Shown here piece by piece: positions 1-7,269 of a DNA stretch of 64,000 bases (position 1 is the stretch's first letter; every line of letters begins with the position of its first letter). The DNA comes from Nitrospira defluvii. Its GTDB lineage: Bacteria > Nitrospirota > Nitrospiria > Nitrospirales > Nitrospiraceae. Where the stretch lies: positions 62,001 through 126,000 of the forward strand of contig WYAX01000015.1 in the NCBI GenBank assembly GCA_011525625.1, given 5' to 3'. The notes under the pieces were generated by a model that saw nothing but the letters and a program-made list of their open reading frames with translations, made no database searches and was not told the origin of the DNA. The position numbers were made by a program, and so were the translations under genes.

Positions 1-912
1 CCCTTCGGCATGCAGTGGTCGCCTGATTTGGGGAGGCGGATTGAAGCGGTGCAACGGCTTCGAGGTTGGATGCCCGCGCGCACGGCGGCGCACGTCGAAC
101 AATTAGAAGGGACGCAGGTCCGCATTAAGGACCATGTCATCATTGTGGGCTACGGGCTCAACGGTCGCAACCTGGCCCGGGTTCTGGGTGAAACGGAAAT
201 TCCGCATGTGGCGCTGGATCTGGACGGCGAAACCGTGCGCCGCGAAGCGCGGCATGGCGTCCCCATCTACTACGGAGACGGTTCGAATGCCAATGTGTTA
301 CGGCATATGAAGATTGAAGACGCCAAAGTGTTGGTGGTCGCCCTGTCCGATCCATTTACGGCGCGACGAACGGTGAAAGTCGCGAAGGGGTTGAATGCGA
401 AGTTGCACATCGTGGTACGGACGCGATACTTGCGGGAGTTGGAAGAACTGCATCAGTTGGGCGCAGATGACGTGGTGCCGGAAGAATTTGAGACCTCGAT
501 CGAGATTTTTGCCCTGGTGTTGCGCACCTACAGCCTGCCGCAGGAGTTCGTGGCCCGTAAGGCCGAGCAGATCAGGCGGGAAGGATATGCCTTGCTGCGG
601 CGCAGCGAAATGCCGGAATTGGCCCATCACCTCCGGGGCGGAACGTTGACCGACGTCGAGGTGGAAACCTGCCGGATCGATGATGAGGCGCCGGCGGTGG
701 GCAAATCGTTGGCGGAACTCTCCATTCGTCCGCGGACCGGTGCCTCGGTCATTGCGTGGACCAGGAGTCAGGTCACACAATCCAATCCGTCTGAACAGGT
801 GCGTCTGCAGGCAGGTGATGTGGTCACATTGCTTGGATCACGGGATCAGATTCGAAGAGCCATGGCGCTCCTGAACGAGCCGAATCATGGCACGAGTCAC
901 CCGATGAGCTAG
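1..912 (+). CDS. Monovalent cation:proton antiporter-2 (KefB/TrkA-type), C-terminal part
   Basis: The frame is open from base 1, so this is the 3' end of a longer gene and the ATG at 10 is probably internal. About residues 38-160 form a TrkA-N (RCK) nucleotide-binding fold, beginning with a glycine-rich V-G-Y-G-L-N-G loop after a beta strand and followed by an acidic strand end. About residues 215-290 look like a TrkA-C ligand-binding domain (E-V-x-x-L to D-V-V-T-L-L-G). Such cytosolic tails gate K+/H+ antiporters or K+ channels of the CPA2 family in the inner membrane. The membrane part would lie upstream of the window. A free-standing TrkA subunit is less likely because the reading frame continues to the edge. 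Confidence 0.8.
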   Translation, partial: PFGMQWSPDLGRRIEAVQRLRGWMPARTAAHVEQLEGTQVRIKDHVIIVGYGLNGRNLARVLGETEIPHVALDLDGETVRREARHGVPIYYGDGSNANVLRHMKIEDAKVLVVALSDPFTARRTVKVAKGLNAKLHIVVRTRYLRELEELHQLGADDVVPEEFETSIEIFALVLRTYSLPQEFVARKAEQIRREGYALLRRSEMPELAHHLRGGTLTDVEVETCRIDDEAPAVGKSLAELSIRPRTGASVIAWTRSQVTQSNPSEQVRLQAGDVVTLLGSRDQIRRAMALLNEPNHGTSHPMS

Positions 913-943
913 CCCCTCGGTCCTGCCCACGTTCACCGGTCTG

Positions 944-2032
944 TTAACTTCTCCAGCGAAGCGTGACGCGGTCTTTTAACGGATGGTCCAACGGTGTTCC
1001 GGTTTGCACCGATGTCAGGTGGGCGGCTTTCAACTTGTAGTACCACTTGGCGGGGGTGTCGGCGTCGTCGATCAGCATCAAGGCCGGTTTGTATTTTAAC
1101 CCCACCGCTTGCCGCTCCATCGCCTGCTTATCTTGCTTCATGAAGATATTGGCAAAATACCGGAACAGGGGCTTGGCGAACGGGAGCCAGGGAAGGATGT
1201 TCCAGGCAGCGGCAAAATCGATCCGGCATTGCTGTTCTCCCACCGGCGTTACGGTGGCACGAGAGGAGACGAACATCGATCCGCACTGCACGAACTCAAA
1301 CCGTTGATTGGGGAGGACGAAGTCGATGGTCGTCGTCAGCGGCCCGCCGTAGAGTTTGTTGAGGAGCTTGTACGGCCCGCTGTTTTTGGAGGGCGCGTGC
1401 GGCACCATCCGGAATCCGTTGGGGATCGGCTCGAAGGTCTTTGCCTTGTCGTGCATGCTGGCTTGGGTTCGCCACCACGAGCTTTGGTGGACGAAGGGGC
1501 CGTGCGCGGGATCCATGAGGCCTACGATGCCGTCGTCGATGGTGCAATCTAAGATCGTGGAGATCTGGACCATTCGATAGGGCGTGGAGGGCAGCGGAAG
1601 GCGCGGAAGCTCCGGTATCGGCTGATCCGGCCGCTGCGGATCGGGCAGATACACCCACACGTACCCGTCTGCTTCCTGGCACGGGTAGGAGGTGATCCCG
1701 ATCTTCTCGGGTCGAAGCGCCGATCCTTCGACAAGAGCCGGGATGTGACGGCAGCGCCCGCCTGTATCGAATTGCCATCCGTGATAGGCGCATTCGACCC
1801 GCACTCCGTCAAAGTGACCGTACGACAAGGGCATGCCTCGATGCGGGCAAATATCTCGCATGGCCGCCACTCCGCCTTGCCGGTCACGACACACGAGAAT
1901 CGGCTGCCCCAGCATGACCTGGGTCTGCATCTGGCCGACGGACAAGGCGTTGCTGGTGGTCGCAGGATACCAGAAGCCGAACAAGGGGGCGCTTTTCGTC
2001 GGTTTGAGTTCTGTGATGAGGTCTATGCTCAT
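944..2032 (-). CDS. Rieske [2Fe-2S] non-heme iron oxygenase
   Basis: 362 residues from the ATG at 2032, chosen because it precedes the conserved N-terminal L-x-x-F-W-Y-P region; the frame extends upstream to 2101 and neither start has a strong ribosome site. The Rieske centre ligands are visible as C62-P-H64 and C81-A-Y-H84. In the catalytic half, D-P-A-H-G-P-F-V-H supplies the two iron-binding histidines spaced as in aromatic-ring hydroxylases, followed by the usual W-W pair. The family uses electrons from a reductase to put oxygen on an aromatic or porphyrin-like ring, or to demethylate. The layout is closest to the vanillate demethylase / pheophorbide a oxygenase type. The substrate cannot be read from the sequence, and no reductase gene is adjacent. 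Confidence 0.8.
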   Translation of the reverse strand: MSIDLITELKPTKSAPLFGFWYPATTSNALSVGQMQTQVMLGQPILVCRDRQGGVAAMRDICPHRGMPLSYGHFDGVRVECAYHGWQFDTGGRCRHIPALVEGSALRPEKIGITSYPCQEADGYVWVYLPDPQRPDQPIPELPRLPLPSTPYRMVQISTILDCTIDDGIVGLMDPAHGPFVHQSSWWRTQASMHDKAKTFEPIPNGFRMVPHAPSKNSGPYKLLNKLYGGPLTTTIDFVLPNQRFEFVQCGSMFVSSRATVTPVGEQQCRIDFAAAWNILPWLPFAKPLFRYFANIFMKQDKQAMERQAVGLKYKPALMLIDDADTPAKWYYKLKAAHLTSVQTGTPLDHPLKDRVTLRWRS

Positions 2033-2177
2033 GGATGCCCGGGCAAGGTTTCGGGGCTGAATGCGTGAGTGGACTATAACGGCGGGCCTGTGACAGGTCA
2101 AGCAAGCGGCTGCGGTGACGGAAGACTGCGCTGAGACGATGCCCCTTCGAGCATGGCTGGTCCGGGAGCCGCATTTC

Positions 2178-2207
2178 TTGACAAGAAAAAGAAGCGGAGA
2201 CTATAGT
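2178..2207 (+). promoter_or_regulatory. Sigma-70-type promoter for dsrE2-tusA
   Basis: TTGACA at 2178-2183 and TATAGT at 2202-2207 are separated by 18 bases. The predicted start is near 2214, about 47 bases before the ATG of the DsrE-family gene. Confidence 0.65.
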
Positions 2208-2260
2208 CATTTTCAGTAGTTTGCCTGGTTTTCACTGTGTCTTGAGAGGCGAGGGATGCA

Positions 2261-2791
2261 ATGGCGACCGCACAAATCGAACCGACAGCGGCACTGGCGG
2301 AACTCCGTGATTCCAAGGCGGAACGCGTCACGATCGTTCTCCTGAGCGGAGACCTGGATAAGGCCATGGCTGCGTTTATTATTGCCACCGGCGCTGCTGC
2401 CATGGGTATGCACGTGACGGTGTTCTTCACCTTCTGGGGCCTCAACACGATCCGGAAGAAGGGGGCAAGCAGTTCCGCATCGGACTGGCTGCGCCGGATG
2501 TTCGGTCTTCTGAACAAGGGAGGGGCCGACACGTTACCTCTGTCCCGCTTCCACTTCTGGGGGTTGGGCACTAGGATGATGCAGGTGGTGATGAGGCAGA
2601 ATCGCATGCCCGGGGTGCCGGAGCTGATGCAGATGGCGCTGGACCTGGGAGTCCGTTTCATCGCCTGCACGACGACGATGGGGTTGATGGGGATTACCAA
2701 GGATACCTTGATCGACGGGGTGGATCAGTTTGCCGGCGTGACCACCTACTTGGCTGAAGCCAAGCAGGGCAGCGTCAATCTGTTCATTTAA
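2261..2791 (+). CDS. DsrE/DsrF-like sulfur-carrier family protein (DsrE2 type)
   Basis: 176 residues. A beta strand (V-T-I-V-L-L-S-G-D-L-D-K-A) opens the DsrE fold, and a hydrophobic segment (M-H-V-T-V-F-F-T-F-W-G-L) follows. Cys136 in the F-I-A-C-T-T-T motif sits where DsrE-family proteins carry their persulfide-forming cysteine. The DsrE2 subgroup commonly occurs next to tusA and moves sulfane sulfur in the cytoplasm or at the inner membrane face. Here tusA begins 19 bases downstream, and a good promoter precedes the pair. The sulfur donor and acceptor are unknown, and no dsrAB or hdr genes are in the window. Confidence 0.85.
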   Translation: MATAQIEPTAALAELRDSKAERVTIVLLSGDLDKAMAAFIIATGAAAMGMHVTVFFTFWGLNTIRKKGASSSASDWLRRMFGLLNKGGADTLPLSRFHFWGLGTRMMQVVMRQNRMPGVPELMQMALDLGVRFIACTTTMGLMGITKDTLIDGVDQFAGVTTYLAEAKQGSVNLFI

Positions 2792-2810
2792 GCAGAGCTG
2801 AGGAGAGGGC

Positions 2811-3056
2811 ATGATACAGGCGGATGTGAAACTGGATACGCTCGGGTATTTCTGTCCGATGCCGATCATTCTGACGTCAAAGAAGATCAAGGAACTGACC
2901 ATGGGACAGGTGCTGGAAGTCGTGTCGGACGATGAGGGCATCAAGAAAGATATGCCGGCCTGGTGTGAAACGACCGGCCATCAAATGGTGGGGCTGGAGG
3001 AGGAGCAAAGTTCTTCCAAGCGGATTTACAAGGCGTTCGTCAAGAAAGCCAAGTAA
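2811..3056 (+). CDS. tusA: TusA-family sulfurtransferase
   Basis: 81 residues, the normal length for TusA. The signature C15-P-M-P-I lies near the N-terminus, where the cysteine carries a persulfide, and is followed by the helix-strand pattern of the family (G-Q-V-L-E-V-V-S-D-D). A GAGAGGGC ribosome site precedes the ATG. Co-transcribed with the DsrE2-like gene upstream and closed by a terminator at about 3100-3136. It probably trades sulfur with that partner. A role in tRNA thiolation or molybdenum-cofactor sulfur supply is equally possible. Confidence 0.9.
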   Translation: MIQADVKLDTLGYFCPMPIILTSKKIKELTMGQVLEVVSDDEGIKKDMPAWCETTGHQMVGLEEEQSSSKRIYKAFVKKAK

Positions 3057-3099
3057 CATTCAGCGACAGGCCGCACATGCGAGGCTGTCACGTGTGATC

Positions 3100-3136
3100 A
3101 AGCCGGAGGGGATGACCGCGACCCCCCGGCTTTTTT
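3100..3136 (+). terminator. Rho-independent terminator after tusA
   Basis: AAGCCGGAGGGG (3100-3111) pairs with CCCCCCGGC plus TT (3122-3132) across a 10-base loop with one bulge, followed by a run of Ts. Confidence 0.75.
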
Positions 3137-3197
3137 CTTGTGTTGAAACGTCCTTGGTGAAGGTGCCACGCCATGAAGAAATGGGAGTAGCCGCGCA

Positions 3198-4757
3198 GTG
3201 AGTCAAATCGTTGAATGTGTGCCGAACTTCAGTGAAGGCCGCAATCCAGAAGTGATTCAGGCGATCGCTGCGCTCGTTCGATCGGTTCCCGGCGTGGTGT
3301 TGCTGGATGAGACGAAGGATCCGGACCACCATCGGGCGGTTCTCACCTTTGCCGGGAGGCCCTACGCCGTCGCGGAGGTCGCCTTTCAAATGGCGCGGCT
3401 CGCGTCGCAATTGATCGATCTGCGCGGTCATCAGGGCGAGCATCCGCGTGTCGGGGCGACGGATGTGATGCCCTTCGTGCCCATTCGGGACATCAGTATG
3501 CAGGACTGCGTACAGTTGGCTCGCATGGTGGGGCAGCGGATCGGAAATGAGCTCAAAATCCCCGTCTTTCTGTACGAACAAGCAGCGAGTAAGCCTGAGC
3601 GGAAGCAATTAGAATGGATTCGAAAGGGAGGGATGAAAGGATTGGCGGACCGAATGGCCGCCGATCCTCGATGGGCTCCGGATTTCGGACCGAAGCAGTT
3701 ACATCAGACTGCTGGCGCGACCGTGGTAGGTGCGCGATGGCCTCTCATTGCCTTCAACGTGAATCTGAGGACTCAGGATCTGTCGATCGCCAAGGCCATT
3801 GCGAAGGTGGTCCGTCAGTCGAGCGGAGGGCTTCCCTCTGTGAAAGCCATCGGCGTCGATCTGCGCAGTCAGGGGCTCGTGCAGGTCTCGATGAATCTGA
3901 CAAACCAGGCGGAGACTCCGCTGCACAAGGCGTTCGCCGCTGTGCAGCAGGAAGCCGCGGCCCGTGGGGTGGAGGTGGCCGGAACGGAAATCATCGGCCT
4001 CGTTCCCGAGCAGGCACTGATGGAGACGGCGCAACAGGCGCTTTCGCTGGATCGATTCGATGGGCGGCAGGTACTCGAAGCGCGTTTGGAGAGCGTCGAA
4101 TCACGATCAGCCATCGGGCGCCTGGCTGCATCGCCACCGCCCAAGGAACAGCCTCCGGCGACTCGCTTGGGGATGCCTGAAGTGGGGGGGGGCGCTGAGC
4201 CGGGGGTGACGGGAGGCAGCGTCGGTGCTCGCTCGGCAGCGGCAGCGGCTGCGTTAGGGATCATGGTGGCAAAGTTGAATCGCGCGCGTGCAGTGGAAAC
4301 ACGTCTGTCTGAAATTTCCACGAGACTCCATGAACTGGTGCAGGCGGATCGAGACGCCTACGCCCTGGTGCTCCAGGCGAAGAAGCTGCCACCCAATCAC
4401 CCCGATGGTGCGATCGCCCTCTCATCCAGTCTTTTGGGCGCCATCGAGACACCACTGGAAATTGTGAAGCTCTCCTGTGAACTCATTCCCCTTCTGCGCG
4501 GCCTCTTGGCGCAGGCGAAGCCCGAGGTGCATCCGGATCTGACGATGGGGTTGCGGCTTGCCGATGCGGTCATAGATGGGTGTGTGGCCATGATCGAGGA
4601 GAACATGAAAAGTCAACCAAATCAGCAGCTTATTGCTTCTATGAGCCAGCGGCTTTCACGGGTGGAACAAATGCTTGTGGATGAGAAATCGCTATGCTAC
4701 ACTCCGCCCTTCGATTCCTGGGCCCAAAACATGTTGAATATCCTGAAACTTCGGTGA
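3198..4757 (+). CDS. ftcD: Bifunctional glutamate formimidoyltransferase / formimidoyltetrahydrofolate cyclodeaminase
   Basis: 519 residues from a GTG. Residues 1-180 match the formiminotransferase N-domain (V-E-C-V-P-N-F-S-E-G-R at the start, and G-E-H82-P-R-V-G-A-T-D with the catalytic histidine at the same number as in the animal enzyme). Residues about 181-300 are the second transferase domain. After a Pro/Gly-rich linker near 310-330, residues about 335-515 are the four-helix cyclodeaminase domain (G-G-S-V-G-A-R-S-A-A-A-A). The protein moves the formimino group from formiminoglutamate to tetrahydrofolate, then releases ammonia to give methenyl-THF. No histidine-degradation genes are nearby, so a general one-carbon role is possible. 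Confidence 0.9.
   Translation: MSQIVECVPNFSEGRNPEVIQAIAALVRSVPGVVLLDETKDPDHHRAVLTFAGRPYAVAEVAFQMARLASQLIDLRGHQGEHPRVGATDVMPFVPIRDISMQDCVQLARMVGQRIGNELKIPVFLYEQAASKPERKQLEWIRKGGMKGLADRMAADPRWAPDFGPKQLHQTAGATVVGARWPLIAFNVNLRTQDLSIAKAIAKVVRQSSGGLPSVKAIGVDLRSQGLVQVSMNLTNQAETPLHKAFAAVQQEAAARGVEVAGTEIIGLVPEQALMETAQQALSLDRFDGRQVLEARLESVESRSAIGRLAASPPPKEQPPATRLGMPEVGGGAEPGVTGGSVGARSAAAAAALGIMVAKLNRARAVETRLSEISTRLHELVQADRDAYALVLQAKKLPPNHPDGAIALSSSLLGAIETPLEIVKLSCELIPLLRGLLAQAKPEVHPDLTMGLRLADAVIDGCVAMIEENMKSQPNQQLIASMSQRLSRVEQMLVDEKSLCYTPPFDSWAQNMLNILKLR
4675..4703 (+). promoter_or_regulatory. Candidate promoter for rpsU inside the ftcD end
   Basis: TTGTGG (4675-4680), a 17-base spacer ending in TGC (extended -10) and TACACT (4698-4703) lie about 78 bases before the rpsU start, within the last codons of ftcD. 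Confidence 0.45.
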
Positions 4758-4780
4758 AAGAGAGTCGAAGGTAGCTGACG

Positions 4781-4975
4781 ATGGAAATTAAGGTTTTCAA
4801 TAACAACGTTGAAAAAGCCCTGAAGGTCGCCAAGAAGAAGTTGGCGGGCGAAGGATTGTTCCGCGAACTGAAGCGCCGCCGGTATTACGAAAAGCCGAGT
4901 GTCCGCAAGAAGGCGAAAGAGCGCGAGGCGCAACGTCGGCGGCAAAAGTGGCTTGCGAAGCGACGGCCTGAATAG
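4781..4975 (+). CDS. rpsU: 30S ribosomal protein S21
   Basis: 64 residues, very basic. The opening E-I-K-V-F-N-N-N-V-E-K-A-L and the central R-R-R-Y-Y-E-K-P-S-V-R-K-K are characteristic of bacterial S21, which binds the platform of the small subunit near the anti-Shine-Dalgarno region. It lies 23 bases after ftcD and may have its own promoter there. Confidence 0.95.
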   Translation: MEIKVFNNNVEKALKVAKKKLAGEGLFRELKRRRYYEKPSVRKKAKEREAQRRRQKWLAKRRPE

Positions 4976-5045
4976 TCGTCGGGTTTTCCTTCCTTCGGTC
5001 GACCGGTTCGATCACTCCATCTGATCTCTCCGTTTCGGCAGATCC

Positions 5046-5705
5046 ATGCAGGCGCAACAGATCCACGCCGCCATCCGTACGGTCAAGCGGGAGATTGCCC
5101 GCTGGCCTGATCCGGTTGTGGGTGCGGTCGCCAATGCAAGCGGCCGTGATCCGTTTCTGGTTCTAATTTCCTGCCTTCTCAGTTTACGGACAAAAGACAA
5201 GACTACCGCCGAAGCCAGTGCACGTCTCTTCGCTCTGGCCTCCACTCCGGCTACGATGCGGCAGCTCACGCTGCCAGCTGTCGAAAATGCGATCTACCCA
5301 GTCGGGTTTTATCGAACCAAGGCGAAACAGATTCTGCAGATTTGCACCCGGTTGCTTGAATGCTACGAGGGGCGTGTGCCGGACTGCATCGACGAGCTGT
5401 TGACCTTGCCGGGTGTCGGTCGAAAGACGGCGAATCTGGTGGTGACGGTTGGATATGAGAAGCCGGGGATCTGTGTCGACATTCATGTCCACCGGATTGC
5501 CAATCGGTGGGGCTATGTGAAGACCGACACTCCCGACGAGACGGAGCAGGCGCTTCGCGAAAAACTGCCTCGCCGTTATTGGATCACCTTCAACGATTTG
5601 CTCGTTCCCTATGGACAACACCTATGCCAGCCTGTGTCGCCTTTCTGCAGCCGATGCAAAATTGTGGAATATTGCGATCGAGTGGGCGTCACGAAGAGCC
5701 GCTAG
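5046..5705 (+). CDS. nth: Endonuclease III (DNA glycosylase/AP lyase)
   Basis: 219 residues, typical length. The helix-hairpin-helix L-P-G-V-G-R-K-T-A contains catalytic Lys127, and the following V-D-I-H-V-H-R contains Asp145. A C-x6-C-x2-C-x5-C cluster near the C-terminus holds the [4Fe-4S] cluster. The enzyme removes oxidised pyrimidines and cuts the abasic strand in base excision repair. It converges with the DsrE gene on the other strand. Confidence 0.93.
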   Translation: MQAQQIHAAIRTVKREIARWPDPVVGAVANASGRDPFLVLISCLLSLRTKDKTTAEASARLFALASTPATMRQLTLPAVENAIYPVGFYRTKAKQILQICTRLLECYEGRVPDCIDELLTLPGVGRKTANLVVTVGYEKPGICVDIHVHRIANRWGYVKTDTPDETEQALREKLPRRYWITFNDLLVPYGQHLCQPVSPFCSRCKIVEYCDRVGVTKSR

Positions 5706-5785
5706 TCTCGCGGCCACCCTCTGGCTTGTGGGAGTGCAGACGACTGCCGGCGGATCGTGTTGCGTGGACGCGACAGCAGACCCGG

Positions 5786-6205
5786 TCAGATGAACAGCTT
5801 GGTTTCCGCCTGCGCCGTCAGTGACAGGATGGACGGCAGGCCGAGCACTTCGTCGACGTTGCGCTCGACGGCATCTGCTTCGACCCCCATGTATTCGAGG
5901 CCTGCGCTGCAGGCGATGAGGCGGAATCGGCCCACGAGCCGAGCTTCGTGAAACATCTCTGAAATCGTGGGAACCTTTTTTTCTTTCAGAAGGCGGGTGA
6001 CTTCTTCGGCGGAGGCGGCATATTCCTGCGGGAAGTCGATCTGATCGATTTTGCCCTCGGCCAGTTTCTTGATCGTCCAGAACAGTAATACCACGATGAC
6101 GTCCTTGCCCATGGCCGCGGCGGTCAGGCCGAGGGTGGCCACCTGGTGGAGCTTGTCGTACGTGGCGTTGTGGGCGAAGATGACGAACTTGGGTTTCTCG
6201 GCCAT
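5786..6205 (-). CDS. DsrE/DsrF-like family protein
   Basis: 139 residues. It opens with a beta strand then A-H-N-A-T-Y-D-K-L-H, and continues with G-K-D-V-I-V-V-L-L-F-W, as in DsrE-fold proteins. Cys99 in the R-L-I-A-C-S-A-G motif matches the position of the sulfur-binding cysteine in DsrE. It is a distant relative of the 2261-2791 gene (shared L-F-W and I-A-C segments). It lies 5 bases downstream of the exported protein gene on the same strand, so the two are probably co-transcribed. Function within sulfur transfer is unknown. Confidence 0.8.
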   Translation of the reverse strand: MAEKPKFVIFAHNATYDKLHQVATLGLTAAAMGKDVIVVLLFWTIKKLAEGKIDQIDFPQEYAASAEEVTRLLKEKKVPTISEMFHEARLVGRFRLIACSAGLEYMGVEADAVERNVDEVLGLPSILSLTAQAETKLFI

Positions 6206-6210
6206 GATGG

Positions 6211-6600
6211 CTATTTGACCTTCTGTCGAGTCGTGATGCTGTTGACAAAATCAGCGATAGCCGCATCCACTTCGGCCGGCGTCATGGCACGGTCGTGCAC
6301 CTCGCTTTCATCAAGCAGGTAACGGGCGCCTTCTTTTTCCTGCCTCACCACCACGGAATTTTCCGGTGTGACCTCCACGCGCATGAACCACTCTTTCTTC
6401 CCCTGGGTGATGACGACTTCCTTGCCGAGCGCGATTTTGGTGACCTCGATCGCGAGCTCAGCAGGTGCATCCGCGGCCAGCGCCCTGTGATCGCTATGGA
6501 CAAGGAAGCTTAGTGAAAGCGTAAGGCCCAAAAGGGGCAGGAAACATGCGGCAGCGCGATGGCGTATCGGGGAAGCACTATCACCTGGTTGCGACCGCAT
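6211..6600 (-). CDS. Exported protein of unknown function
   Basis: 129 residues from the ATG at 6600; the frame extends to 6675, but this start gives a standard signal peptide (basic start, hydrophobic core L-P-L-L-G-L-T-L-S-L-S-F-L, then A-L-A-A-D). The mature part is about 80 residues, charged, with a beta-like segment (V-V-I-T-Q-G-K-K-E-W-F-M-R-V) and no cysteine. It probably acts in the periplasm. It sits directly ahead of the DsrE-family gene. I do not recognise the family. Confidence 0.65.
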   Translation of the reverse strand: MRSQPGDSASPIRHRAAACFLPLLGLTLSLSFLVHSDHRALAADAPAELAIEVTKIALGKEVVITQGKKEWFMRVEVTPENSVVVRQEKEGARYLLDESEVHDRAMTPAEVDAAIADFVNSITTRQKVK

Positions 6601-6689
6601 GGGGGGAATTATATCCGGAGCCGCGCGGAACGTAAACCGGCTTGCCGACACTCTTCCCGCCGTCCGAAGCCCCATGCTAGGATGCGCGG

Positions 6690-7124
6690 GTGATATCCGA
6701 CGTGTTCGCGCAGATCGAATCCTACGTGCCGGCGAATGTGCTCATTTGGTTCGCTGTCTCCTCGGTGTTCATGTTCGTCGGGACCCTCATCGCGATTCCC
6801 ATTATTCTCATGCGGCTGCCGGCTGATTATTTCGATATCCGTAAGCCGCGCCCCTGGATGGAAAACCACCACCCGATGCTTCGGCTGTTGGGGCATATGG
6901 TGAAAAATGTCGTCGGGGCGATTTTTCTGTTCGCTGGCTTTCTCATGCTGTTTCTTCCGGGACAGGGGGTCTTGACGATGTTGATCGGCCTGTCGCTGAT
7001 TGAATTTCCCGGTAAACGGCGGGTAGAGGCGAAGATCGTGGGCCAGTCCACCGTCCTGAACACGATCAACAGCATGCGAGCGAAGTTCGGCAAACCGCCC
7101 TTGATTATCGCGCCGGATCGATAG
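6690..7124 (+). CDS. Small membrane protein, PGPGW-like
   Basis: 144 residues from a GTG. Two hydrophobic regions are clear: residues about 17-42 and about 70-105. The second holds F-L-P-G-Q-G-V-L-T-M-L-I-G-L, which resembles the P-G-P-G-W signature of a small transmembrane family. The tail is basic and cytosolic by the positive-inside rule. The function of the family is not known. It is divergent from the exported protein gene upstream, with 89 bases between their starts. Confidence 0.6.
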   Translation: MISDVFAQIESYVPANVLIWFAVSSVFMFVGTLIAIPIILMRLPADYFDIRKPRPWMENHHPMLRLLGHMVKNVVGAIFLFAGFLMLFLPGQGVLTMLIGLSLIEFPGKRRVEAKIVGQSTVLNTINSMRAKFGKPPLIIAPDR

Positions 7125-7269
7125 CAGTCCGCCGTCGGTTCTCCGCGCGCAGCATCTCGAACTGCCGCAGGGAAAGAATCGACGACATGTGTGATCGCGT
7201 TCGTTCCAGTCGGAGTGGACACACCCGAACCGTCGATTGCTCGATCATTGAAAACGGAGGCCTGTTCAC

